The position numbers were made by a program, and so were the translations under genes. This document shows, piece by piece, positions 24,484 to 31,550 of a stretch of DNA of 36,019 nt. Under the pieces are notes generated by a model. It saw only the letters and a program-made list of their open reading frames with translations, did no database searches and was not told where the DNA came from. Each line of letters starts with the position of its first letter. Position 1 is the first letter of the stretch. This DNA comes from JACJYC01 sp964558465. Lineage in GTDB: Bacteria; Bacteroidota; Bacteroidia; Chitinophagales; Saprospiraceae. The DNA is taken from the NCBI GenBank assembly GCA_964558465.1, contig CAZLEF010000072.1, positions 1 to 36,019 on the forward strand. Direction: 5' to 3'.

Positions 24484-24744
24484 ATGGCGCACCATAAATC
24501 GTCCTTAAAGCGTATCCGTCAAGACGCTAAAAAACGTCTTCAGAACCGTTACTACAAGAAGTCCGCCCGTACGGCCATTCTGAAGCTGCGTGAAATGAAA
24601 GAATCTGCGGAAGCGGAAAGTTTCCTTCCAAAGGTTTTGAGCATGATCGACAAATTGGCCAAGAAAAATACCTGGCATGCCAACAAAGCCGCTAACCTGA
24701 AGAGCAGCCTGACCAAACTCGTCAACGCTTTTCCCAAGGCTTAA
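24484..24744 (+). CDS. rpsT: 30S ribosomal protein S20
   Basis: S20 binds 16S rRNA early in small-subunit assembly. The 86-aa product is highly basic and helical, with the conserved N-terminus MAHHKSSLKRIRQDAKKRLQNR, the middle KSARTAILKLRE, and the C-terminal segment KKNTWHANKAANLKSSLTKLV, matching S20 along its full length (usual 85-90 aa). It has its own promoter (24408-24436) and an intrinsic terminator 20 bp after the stop, so it is monocistronic. The ATG at 24484-24486 follows an AT-rich leader without a strong Shine-Dalgarno, which is normal in this phylum. Confidence 0.97.
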   Translation: MAHHKSSLKRIRQDAKKRLQNRYYKKSARTAILKLREMKESAEAESFLPKVLSMIDKLAKKNTWHANKAANLKSSLTKLVNAFPKA

Positions 24745-24764
24745 GCTTTGTCTTTGACTGCCGG

Positions 24765-24807
24765 GAAGCGTGCACTTCGTAGTTTTCGAGGTGCACGCTT
24801 CTTTTTT
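24765..24807 (+). terminator. Intrinsic terminator after rpsT
   Basis: A 15-bp stem (24765-24779 with 24787-24801; GAAGCGTGCACTTCG against CGAGGTGCACGCTTC, a single T-G wobble) with a 7-nt loop is followed by TTTTTT at 24802-24807. Confidence 0.93.
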
Positions 24808-24838
24808 GCCGGAATACCTTATTTTTGGCCTTTCATTC

Positions 24839-24938
24839 NNNNNNNNNNNNNNNNNNNNNNNNNNNNNNNNNNNNNNNNNNNNNNNNNNNNNNNNNNNNNN
24901 NNNNNNNNNNNNNNNNNNNNNNNNNNNNNNNNNNNNNN
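24839..24938. other. Scaffold gap (100 N)
   Basis: There are exactly 100 unknown bases, the usual placeholder for a gap of unknown size. Sequence, genes and the true distance between rpsT and the DUF3137 gene are unknown here. Confidence 0.99.
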
Positions 24939-24940
24939 CG

Positions 24941-25870
24941 ATGGAAGGGAAAGATAAAAACCTGCAGCTGTATTACAACCACGCCATTCATCCCGAGCTC
25001 ATCCGGATGGAAAGGCGCCGCAAACGCCTGGTCAGGCTTTTGCTGGGGTCCGGGTTGCTGATTTTTGCCCTTCTTGTTTTTCAGGCTTACCTCGGTATCG
25101 CGGCCCTGGCGCTGTTTGTCCTGATCCCGGTTGCGTTTTACGCCATTCAGCTCTACGTCAATGTAAAAAATTTTGTCAAAACCTTCAAACCGGCGATCAC
25201 CCGGCAGATCCTGAGTTATATCCAGACCCGGCCTAATATCGGTGAAATGCATTATGACCCTGAGAAATTCATTCCCAAATCCGAATTCCAGGCTTCCGGG
25301 CTGTTCGACGGTAAGTTTGACTACTATGAGGGCGAAGATTTTATTTCCGGCATGATCGGCGAAATGCCCTTTCAACTTTGTGAATTATCCGTGCGCGAAG
25401 TTTCCAAGGTAGCCAGCCAGCTCCAGGTCGTATTTGAGGGCATCTTTCTCACGGCTACCTTCAACGAAGACACCACCGGATCGATCCGCGTCTGGCCGCG
25501 ACGCCAGCGGCAACACCTTTCAAGGGCGATGAAAAATTTTGCATGGAAGGGCGGAAATGATGTGGAAGACGAGATCATGATCGAAAAATTCCGCAAAAAT
25601 TTCATCGTTTATGCCACAGAAGAGACCGTCGTGAAGGACGTGCTCACCGAACCCATGCAGGAAGCGCTGTACGATTACTTTAAAAAGTTTGACAGCGACC
25701 TGTACCTCGCTTTTGAAAACAAAAAGATCTATGCTGCCATCACCACCACCGGAGACCTCCTCGAACCTCAGATCTTTTCCTCCAACCTCGGATTCGAAGG
25801 CGTTAAAAAACAACACGACGATATCTGGTATATCCTTGAAATTGTACGGGTTTTTGACCAGACGCTTTGA
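24941..25870 (+). CDS. DUF3137 domain membrane protein
   Basis: The 309-aa product starts just after the assembly gap. The N-terminus (NLQLYYNHAIHPELIRMERRRKRLVRLLL) is amphipathic and basic, followed by two adjacent membrane segments at about 33-72. A cytoplasmic domain follows with the DUF3137 pattern SGLFDGKFDYYEGEDFISGMIG and VVFEGIFLTATFNE. No catalytic residues are evident and the function of the family is unknown to me. The ATG at 24941-24943 gives an N-terminus of normal family appearance, but because the gap ends only 2 bases earlier, a longer N-terminus or an upstream operon partner cannot be excluded. Confidence 0.75.
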   Translation: MEGKDKNLQLYYNHAIHPELIRMERRRKRLVRLLLGSGLLIFALLVFQAYLGIAALALFVLIPVAFYAIQLYVNVKNFVKTFKPAITRQILSYIQTRPNIGEMHYDPEKFIPKSEFQASGLFDGKFDYYEGEDFISGMIGEMPFQLCELSVREVSKVASQLQVVFEGIFLTATFNEDTTGSIRVWPRRQRQHLSRAMKNFAWKGGNDVEDEIMIEKFRKNFIVYATEETVVKDVLTEPMQEALYDYFKKFDSDLYLAFENKKIYAAITTTGDLLEPQIFSSNLGFEGVKKQHDDIWYILEIVRVFDQTL

Positions 25871-25898
25871 CGGAAGAATGGCGGCTTCCTGAACGCTT

Positions 25899-26381
25899 GT
25901 GGAGCGAAATACCGGCATCCGGGAAGCGCGCGGCCGGTACCTGATCATCCAGGATGCCGACCTGGAATATGACCCCCGGGAATACAACTTATTATTGCAG
26001 CCCATGCTCGAAGGGTTTGCCGACGTGGTGTACGGCTCGCGGTTCATGGGCAGCCACCCCCACCGGATCCTGTTTTTCTGGCATTCCGCCGGCAACAAAT
26101 TCCTCACCTTCCTGTCGAACGCACTGACCAATCTCAACCTCACCGACATGGAAACCTGCTATAAACTTTTTAAAACCGAGATCGTCCAGTCACTGACCTT
26201 AAAAGAGAAACGGTTTGGCTTTGAACCGGAGGTTACGGCCAAAATCGCCAGGATCAAGGACATCCGGATCTACGAAGTGGGGATCTCCTACTACGGCCGC
26301 ACTTATGCAGAGGGAAAAAAGATCAACTGGAAAGACGGGCTCAGGGCCGTTTACTGTATTTTGAAGTATAATTTGTTTTGA
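25899..26381 (+). pseudogene. Family 2 glycosyltransferase, N-terminus missing
   Basis: The 160 codons encode the C-terminal two thirds of a dolichol-phosphate-mannose-synthase-like GT2 enzyme: TGIREARGRYLIIQDADLEYDP (with the DAD metal-binding motif), GSRFMG, LTDMETCYKLF, and FGFEPEVTAKIAR. Full-length relatives have about 230-240 residues and begin with a V-S-I-I-I-P-V-Y-N-E strand and a D-G-S loop. Both are absent. In frame upstream there is a TGA at 25890-25892, and the DUF3137 stop lies only 28 bp away, so no room exists for the missing 70-80 residues. A GTG at 25899 is the first usable codon. This is a real 5' deletion or an assembly join error. Confidence 0.7.
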
Positions 26382-26390
26382 TCCGGCTAT

Positions 26391-26519
26391 GCCATCCTAC
26401 TCCATCCAACATCCAGCATCCAACATCCAGCATCCCCCATCCAGCATCCCCCATCCAGCATCCAGCACCCACAATCCCCCATCCAACATCCAGCATCCCC
26501 CATCTAGCATCCCCCATCC
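26391..26519. repeat. CATCCAGCATCC / CATCCCCC minisatellite
   Basis: About 130 bp consists of mixed units CATCCAG, CATCCAA and CATCCCC in varying order, between the convergent GT2 fragment and the nucleotidyltransferase gene. It extends into the latter's 3' end: the TAG stop (26504-26506) and the last residues (PDGGC) are repeat-encoded. A small related tract lies at 24287-24312. Confidence 0.9.
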
Positions 26520-27442
26520 GGATTCTCTTCCCCTCCCAACTGCATCCCCGCTTTCCGCACCTTTTCATGGTAAGCGGCCAGGACCCGGCGCTGATAATCA
26601 TTGGGGTGGTTTTTGGATTCGCCGGGAGTGGAGCGGAAATCCTGGTCAAAAAACTGCATGGGATATCCTTTGGCCCTGAGTTTTTTCTGCCACCACCACA
26701 TCGTGAAGTTGAGTAAAAACCGGTTGATCCGATCACCAAATTTGGAGGAAAAAAGAGACTCCGCCCACGATTTCAGCCGGGATCTGTGATTATTGATCTG
26801 CCCGTTCAGCCTGATCTCCGGATAACTGTTCGGAAAATAATCCCCCAACCAGGCGTTGCGGTCAAAAAACATCCGGTGGGTCAGCGCGCCGTAAAGCGGA
26901 ATGACGGTAATACTTTCAATGGCTGTAAAAATATTTTTGTCTTTTAATTCCAGTTCGTCTTCATCCAGAAAATAATTCATGCAAAACTGGTGCTGTTTGC
27001 CGACCAGATACGTCAGTTTTTTAAAAAAATGCAAAATACTCCGGCAAATCCAGAGCCTGCCGGAACGGGCGATGATAAAATAATCAATATCGGCCTGTTC
27101 ATCGGCTGAATCTTTGGACAGCGACCCGGACACCGCCACACCCCGCACAAACGGAAACTGACTGATAATCCTGGCATTCCGCCTGGCTTTGGCCATCATT
27201 TTTCCCGAAATTCCCCGTTTTACTTCCCGGTCATCCACCCATTTTTTTTGTTTGCCGACCATGAAATATTGCCCGAATTTATAAATCGACTGCTCGCGCA
27301 GCAGATCGGTCAACGCCTGGTCCATTTCATCCCCCCTGACTTTAATGCTGCAAAAACGGGTAATTTCTTCCTTCCTGAGCGGAAAGGAAAATACTTCGAA
27401 ATAAAGCAGTGTTTTGATGATTTCCTGTTTCAGTTTTTCCAT
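26504..27442 (-). CDS. Nucleotidyltransferase-fold protein with N-terminal winged-helix-like region
   Basis: The product is about 312 aa. Residues near 110-130 (VAVSGSLSKDSADEQADIDYFII) show the GS...DxD pattern of the polymerase-beta-like nucleotidyltransferase fold, so metal and nucleotide binding is plausible. The N-terminal part (IIKTLLYFEVFSFPLRKEEI) resembles a winged-helix reading. The rest is unassigned, with a tryptophan- and arginine-rich C-terminal half. I start at the ATG at 27440-27442. It is the last gene of the polysaccharide cluster, 124 bp behind the sugar transferase. It may modify a sugar or a lipid carrier, or act on another substrate; I do not know. The C-terminal residues are encoded by the minisatellite. 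Confidence 0.7.
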   Translation of the reverse strand: MEKLKQEIIKTLLYFEVFSFPLRKEEITRFCSIKVRGDEMDQALTDLLREQSIYKFGQYFMVGKQKKWVDDREVKRGISGKMMAKARRNARIISQFPFVRGVAVSGSLSKDSADEQADIDYFIIARSGRLWICRSILHFFKKLTYLVGKQHQFCMNYFLDEDELELKDKNIFTAIESITVIPLYGALTHRMFFDRNAWLGDYFPNSYPEIRLNGQINNHRSRLKSWAESLFSSKFGDRINRFLLNFTMWWWQKKLRAKGYPMQFFDQDFRSTPGESKNHPNDYQRRVLAAYHEKVRKAGMQLGGEENPDGGC

Positions 27443-27509
27443 CCCAAATTGGTTTGGCAATTTTATTATGGTGCTCTGCACCCGCCCACCATCCACCGTC
27501 TATCGTCTC

Positions 27510-27525
27510 CTTCGACTCCGCTCAG
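27510..27525 (-). repeat. CTGAGCGGAGTCGAAG-type dispersed repeat, copy 2
   Basis: On the minus strand this reads CTGAGCGGAGTCGAAG, 14 of 16 identical to 2186-2201. It lies 41 bp after the sugar transferase stop, next to a 6-bp-stem hairpin (27535-27540 with 27546-27551) and a CCGTCTA-like run (27496-27509). Together these fill most of the 124-bp spacer. Confidence 0.5.
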
Positions 27526-27566
27526 GAGCCGAACCCACGCTTGTGGCGTGGCAAGCTGTAGGCCGT

Positions 27567-28238
27567 TTACCGCCCCAATATGCCCCTGCAAATATGCCGG
27601 ACCGTTTTAAAAATAATCAAAAGTTCCAGCGCCGGAGACCAATGCTGAATATAAAATAAATCCAGTTTTACCCGGCCTCTGAGCCTGTGCAGGGCATTTA
27701 TCCGGCCTTCGTAACCGCTCACCTGGGCGAGCCCTGTAATACCTGGTTTGACCCGGTGCCTCAGGTGGTACCTTTCCCCGATGGCGCGCGCAAAAAGTTC
27801 ATGGTCGCTGAGCATATGCGGCCGCGGGCCGACAAAACTCATCTCGCCTGTCAGCACATTGATCACCTGGGGGATTTCGTCCAGTTTGCTGTTGCGCAGG
27901 AACCGCCCCAACCGGGTTGTGGCGCCCGATTCCGTTTTCATGGTTCGCAATTTATAACATTTAAAAATTTTGCCGTTCAGCCCTACTCTTTCCTGCACAA
28001 AAAACACGGGCAGACCCGAATCCAGGATCACTAGCAAGCACAATGCGGGCAACAACCAGGGAAAAACAAATACCAGCGCCGCACCGCTCAGGAAAAGGTC
28101 GGTTGTCCTTTTCATCCGGATAAAATAGCGCCGGCCAGGCCTGAACGTGGGGGAACCATTCCTACCCCTTGTTTGCGTCCAGGTATAACCGTTCAGATCA
28201 ACCGGGATCTCTTCCATTTGATAACTCTTTGATTCCAT
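27567..28238 (-). CDS. Initiating sugar-phosphate transferase (bacterial sugar transferase family)
   Basis: The 223-aa product belongs to the small polyisoprenyl-phosphate hexose-1-phosphate transferases that put the first sugar-phosphate on undecaprenyl phosphate. It has one hydrophobic segment (about 48-72, LFLSGAALVFVFPWLLPALCLL) and the family core: VFFVQERVGLNGKIFKCYKLRTM, LRNSKLDEIPQVINVLTGEMSFVGPRP, and VKPGITGLAQVSG. The WcaJ-type N-terminal membrane bundle is lacking, as in PglC-like enzymes. It overlaps the O-antigen polymerase/ligase gene by 41 bp (ATG at 28236-28238; an ATG seven codons later would reduce the overlap to 20 bp). It starts the repeat-unit assembly of the polysaccharide encoded by this cluster. 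Confidence 0.92.
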   Translation of the reverse strand: MESKSYQMEEIPVDLNGYTWTQTRGRNGSPTFRPGRRYFIRMKRTTDLFLSGAALVFVFPWLLPALCLLVILDSGLPVFFVQERVGLNGKIFKCYKLRTMKTESGATTRLGRFLRNSKLDEIPQVINVLTGEMSFVGPRPHMLSDHELFARAIGERYHLRHRVKPGITGLAQVSGYEGRINALHRLRGRVKLDLFYIQHWSPALELLIIFKTVRHICRGILGR

Positions 28239-29556
28239 GGTCGTTGCATTTAAAAAACAGGGACATAAAAAAAGCGATGAACACCACTCCGCGCTGCCGT
28301 TCCAGTACGCCTTCGATCAGGGAAAAACACACGATGCCCGCCAATAGAAAAACCAGGGCCCCCCGGAGATCCGACCCGCGCCCGTACCTGAAACCCATGA
28401 TCAATGCAAGCAGCCAGCAACCCAGACAGGCGATGCCCGACTGGCCCACTAACTCCAGGTATTGATTGTGAAAATTATACCCCAGGTAACCGGTGTCGCC
28501 CAGATCAGGGTTGCCGTGGTATAAATTATAGCGGACGATCATCGCGTCCATCTCGCCCCTGACGTCCCCTACCCCAAGCCCGGTCAGCCAGGCGTCTTTT
28601 TCTCCGAGGATCTGCCAACCGAATTTCAGCAGCACCAGCCGCAGGGTCAAACCGTTGAATGGGGTATCCCAGGAGAAACGGTCCTGTTGCAAAACTGCAA
28701 AATCCGACCGGATGATCTGCAAAAAACGGTCTCTCGGAAATCCGGTAAAATAAATGCTGCCCGCCAGCAAAACAACCGGCAATATCCAGGCCGGTTTGTG
28801 CCGGAACCAATCGCCGCCCCGGTCGTTTTTGAGGAATTGAAATACAAAAAATCCGATCGTCAACAACAAAAACAGCCGGGACGAAAGTAAAACCAGGCCC
28901 AGGGTCAGGAACAGCCCGAGGATAAAACCGGGCGTATTCCTGTTTCTCGTATCATCCTGTTTTGGACTGGTTTTCAAAAAACGGAGCATAGACCTGCCCC
29001 TTCCCAAATGACTCAGAAAAACAAGGCTGCCAAATAAATAAAAAGAGAAATAAAGGGCGTTGAACCGGTCGAGCGGGTCGCCGAGGGAATGGTAAAAAAA
29101 TCCGCCGGTTTCGCCGCTCCTGAAATAACCGGCAACAGCAAAAATTATGCAATACAACAGCCCCAGCGAACATCCCGCGATCAAACTCCACATGGCATTC
29201 CTCAAAGACCGGCGGTCGGCTGAAACATCCATTGCAATCAATACCGGCAACACCGCTACCGGCGCCTTGGTGCTCAGGACGGCATATCCGTGCGCCAGGT
29301 CGGCAGTCCACAACAGGGATGCTGCCTGGATCAGGTAAAGACCGATAAAAGGATAGATCCATCGTTGGCGGACGGCGAACCGGAATCGTTCCGGGATGTC
29401 TTTTTGAATTAAAACGGAAAGGAGATATAAAAAGAGCACAAGGGCGTTCAGCCGCTGCGAGAAGCAGAGGGAAAAGGGGATGAGGGTGAGTAACCCCCGG
29501 CTGATATTTTCTTTTGTTACCAGAATAACCTCAATTTTGGGACGCACAGGCGCCAT
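28198..29556 (-). CDS. O-antigen ligase/polymerase family membrane protein
   Basis: The product is about 452 aa with ten or more hydrophobic segments and a large loop near the C-terminal third. That loop has the Wzy_C/O-antigen ligase hallmark NFHNQYLELVGQSG preceded by a GLGVGD motif. Such proteins either polymerise repeat units (Wzy) or attach finished chains (WaaL) on the periplasmic face. Sequence does not separate the two. I start at the ATG at 29554-29556; a TTG three codons upstream is less likely. It sits between a glycosyltransferase and the initiating sugar transferase, in the normal setting of an exopolysaccharide or O-antigen operon. Confidence 0.88.
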   Translation of the reverse strand: MAPVRPKIEVILVTKENISRGLLTLIPFSLCFSQRLNALVLFLYLLSVLIQKDIPERFRFAVRQRWIYPFIGLYLIQAASLLWTADLAHGYAVLSTKAPVAVLPVLIAMDVSADRRSLRNAMWSLIAGCSLGLLYCIIFAVAGYFRSGETGGFFYHSLGDPLDRFNALYFSFYLFGSLVFLSHLGRGRSMLRFLKTSPKQDDTRNRNTPGFILGLFLTLGLVLLSSRLFLLLTIGFFVFQFLKNDRGGDWFRHKPAWILPVVLLAGSIYFTGFPRDRFLQIIRSDFAVLQQDRFSWDTPFNGLTLRLVLLKFGWQILGEKDAWLTGLGVGDVRGEMDAMIVRYNLYHGNPDLGDTGYLGYNFHNQYLELVGQSGIACLGCWLLALIMGFRYGRGSDLRGALVFLLAGIVCFSLIEGVLERQRGVVFIAFFMSLFFKCNDHGIKELSNGRDPG

Positions 29557-29628
29557 CCTGAACAAACATTCCTGGATTTAAAATAAAGTTGATGCCAATG
29601 TAGTCTTGCCAAGTGAACGATTCCGCAG

Positions 29629-29656
29629 ACCGTCTACCGTCTACCGTAAGCCGTCC
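29629..29656. repeat. 7-bp tandem repeat (ACCGTCT) at a glycosyltransferase 3' end
   Basis: Four units of 7 bp (ACCGTCT, ACCGTCT, ACCGTAA, GCCGTCC), the last two degenerate. The TAG stop of the upstream glycosyltransferase (29634-29636) and its last seven residues lie inside the tract. A CCGTCTATCGTCTCC relative occurs at 27496-27510. Confidence 0.6.
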
Positions 29657-30761
29657 ACCAAAAAAACGCCTCCAGTTTCTCCACCACTTCCTTCCACCTG
29701 TACTGCTCCTCAATTTTCCGGTAATTGGCTGCCACCCAGTCTTTCACCCTCGCACCGGCATCCGGTTCCTGCTCCCGGATCACCCTGCCCAGTTCATCAC
29801 TGTCCGAAAAATAGAATGCGTCGGCGCCCAGTACGGCGGCATTAAAGTCATTCCGGTGGGCGCAAACGGGGGTTTTACACGCCATTGCCTCCAGCAGGGA
29901 GGGATTGGTGCCCCCTACGCTGTGGCCGTGAAAATAGAGCCTGGCGTACGTCCGGAGGCTGTCCAGCGCCGGTTTGTCGTAAATGGCGCCGGCAAACCGG
30001 ATACTGGGGTGGTTGAACCGTTTTGCCAACCGGCGTCCGTAGCGGTTATCCAGGTTTCCGATCAACACCAGGGGGACTTGGGGGGCTTTCAGGAAACCTT
30101 CCAAAATCATTTCCAGGTTGTTTTCCGGCACAAACCTCGAAATGGCCAGGAAATACCGATGGGGTTCAAGGCCGAGGGCTTCCAGGTGTCTGGGGTCGGC
30201 CCTCAGCCCGGTTTCGGCGCCGTAAGCCACCTGGGCGCTATCCCGGTTGTAGGTTCGGCGGGTATAGTCCCGGATGGCGGGCGAGTCGGCGATCAGGGCA
30301 TCGGCGCGCCTAACGACCAAAGCTTCCATTTTTTTCAAAAAATACCGGACAAGGCGGCTGTATTTGTTCCGTTTCCATTCGAGCCCGTCGAGGTGCACAA
30401 TGTTCACAGCGTCTTTCGGCCACAGCCGGTACCAGACGGCGCTGCTGGTGTATCCCAGTTGCAGCAGAACGTCAAAACCGCGGCGCCGGGCGTCCCGCAG
30501 ACAGTGGTAGTCGTAGACGAACTGGCCGAAAGGGCCCAGCCGGTCCTCGGGGTCCTTTTTCCGGATCAGGCGTACGCCGCGCCAGTGGTTTTCCCGGTAC
30601 GGGTGGAGGGTGGAAATGTAGACGTACACTTCATGGCCTTTCTCCACGAGTCCCAGCGACAGGTATTCGGCAAATTGTTCGTACCCTCCGTAATGATTGG
30701 GTATTCCCCTGCATCCTAAAATTCCGATTTTAAGCGCGGGGAACCCTGGGCGATCGCTCAT
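29634..30761 (-). CDS. Glycosyltransferase with DUF1972 N-terminal domain (GT4-like)
   Basis: The 375-aa product has a GT-B fold. The N-terminal IGILGCRGIPNHYGGYEQFAE (about 12-32) is the typical opening of the DUF1972 family, whose members include rhamnosyl- and other sugar transferases. The C-terminal donor domain shows ISRFVPENNLEMILEGF, LVLIGN and HGHSVGGTNPSLLEAMACKTPVCAH with the E-x7-E-like signature. Donor and acceptor are unknown. The ATG is at 30759-30761, 6 bp after the oxygenase gene, so the two are probably co-translated. Its last codons are taken from a CCGTCTA repeat. Confidence 0.9.
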   Translation of the reverse strand: MSDRPGFPALKIGILGCRGIPNHYGGYEQFAEYLSLGLVEKGHEVYVYISTLHPYRENHWRGVRLIRKKDPEDRLGPFGQFVYDYHCLRDARRRGFDVLLQLGYTSSAVWYRLWPKDAVNIVHLDGLEWKRNKYSRLVRYFLKKMEALVVRRADALIADSPAIRDYTRRTYNRDSAQVAYGAETGLRADPRHLEALGLEPHRYFLAISRFVPENNLEMILEGFLKAPQVPLVLIGNLDNRYGRRLAKRFNHPSIRFAGAIYDKPALDSLRTYARLYFHGHSVGGTNPSLLEAMACKTPVCAHRNDFNAAVLGADAFYFSDSDELGRVIREQEPDAGARVKDWVAANYRKIEEQYRWKEVVEKLEAFFWWTAYGRR

Positions 30762-30767
30762 TTTCTT

Positions 30768-31538
30768 TCAGTTTTTGGCGGTCGCGCTCCCAAAAAGGGC
30801 ATTTTTGATCTTGACCGCCGGATCGTAAATCCAGGCGATCAGACGTTTGACGGGTTGGTCGGCCTCTACAAACCAATCCGTCGTTCGAGGCTTTTCGATA
30901 TGGTACTGGTGCACGGAATAGGCATACCCGGCAATGGACGTACGGTAACGGCCCGGCGGAAACTGGATCCGGTCGTACCCGTGCAGGGTATAATTCCGGG
31001 TTTGCTGGATGACCAGGCGGTTGAACGGTACGCCGATCTCCTTGCTTTCACCGGTGCGGAGGTCCTTCAGTTTCAGGTGTCCGCCGTGTTCCGGCAACCA
31101 GTCTTTATTGAGGTAAAACAGAATATTCAGGTTTCGGTACCAGTATTTTTGCAGGGGGTGGTAGTTGAAGTCGATATGCATGTCCAGGAAGCTGCCTTCC
31201 TTGCCCTGGTGCATGCCGCCGCCGTGGAATTTTTCGTCCATGAATACGTCCTCGTTGGTGACGAACCGGAGAAAATCCCTGAATTGGTCGGACAGCAGGT
31301 CGTCGTACAGGGATTGAAAGCGGGGCGAGAGTTGCCAGAACCTGGATTTTTCAAACTTGTTGGAAGCAAAAACGTAATCGCGGCTTTTGGTATCCAGGCT
31401 GGGAATCTCCTGGTGGAGTGTTTCGATCGCCTCTGCCTCGCAGATCCCGTCGATGATCAGGTGCGGGAAGGGCCGGGCCAGGAGATAGTCCAGGCGGAAT
31501 TGTTCCTTGTTGGCTTCGAGGAAGTCGAAACGGAGCAT
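30768..31538 (-). CDS. 2-oxoglutarate/Fe(II)-dependent oxygenase (prolyl-4-hydroxylase-like)
   Basis: The 256-aa product has the double-stranded beta-helix core of P4H-type dioxygenases. The iron ligands are visible as HID (His121, Asp123) and the distal His186 in TLHGYDRIQFPPGRYRTSIAGY, with Arg197 or Arg199 as the likely 2-oxoglutarate-binding residue. Reactions of this family hydroxylate proteins or small molecules in an O2-dependent way. The gene is placed between two glycosyltransferases with 12-bp and 6-bp gaps, so a modified sugar or a glycoprotein substrate is an inference. It has no signal peptide and should be cytoplasmic. The ATG is at 31536-31538. Confidence 0.85.
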   Translation of the reverse strand: MLRFDFLEANKEQFRLDYLLARPFPHLIIDGICEAEAIETLHQEIPSLDTKSRDYVFASNKFEKSRFWQLSPRFQSLYDDLLSDQFRDFLRFVTNEDVFMDEKFHGGGMHQGKEGSFLDMHIDFNYHPLQKYWYRNLNILFYLNKDWLPEHGGHLKLKDLRTGESKEIGVPFNRLVIQQTRNYTLHGYDRIQFPPGRYRTSIAGYAYSVHQYHIEKPRTTDWFVEADQPVKRLIAWIYDPAVKIKNALFGSATAKN

Positions 31539-31550
31539 AAACGAGTGTTA

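Noticed and set aside
24748..24957. Open frames crossing the run of N
   Set aside because: The sequence is unknown in the gap, so these have no support. The coding region is taken from the first ATG after the gap.
26391..26519. Possible CRISPR array
   Set aside because: The units are short (7-8 bp), without regular spacers and without cas genes nearby. The same applies to the other tandem tracts.
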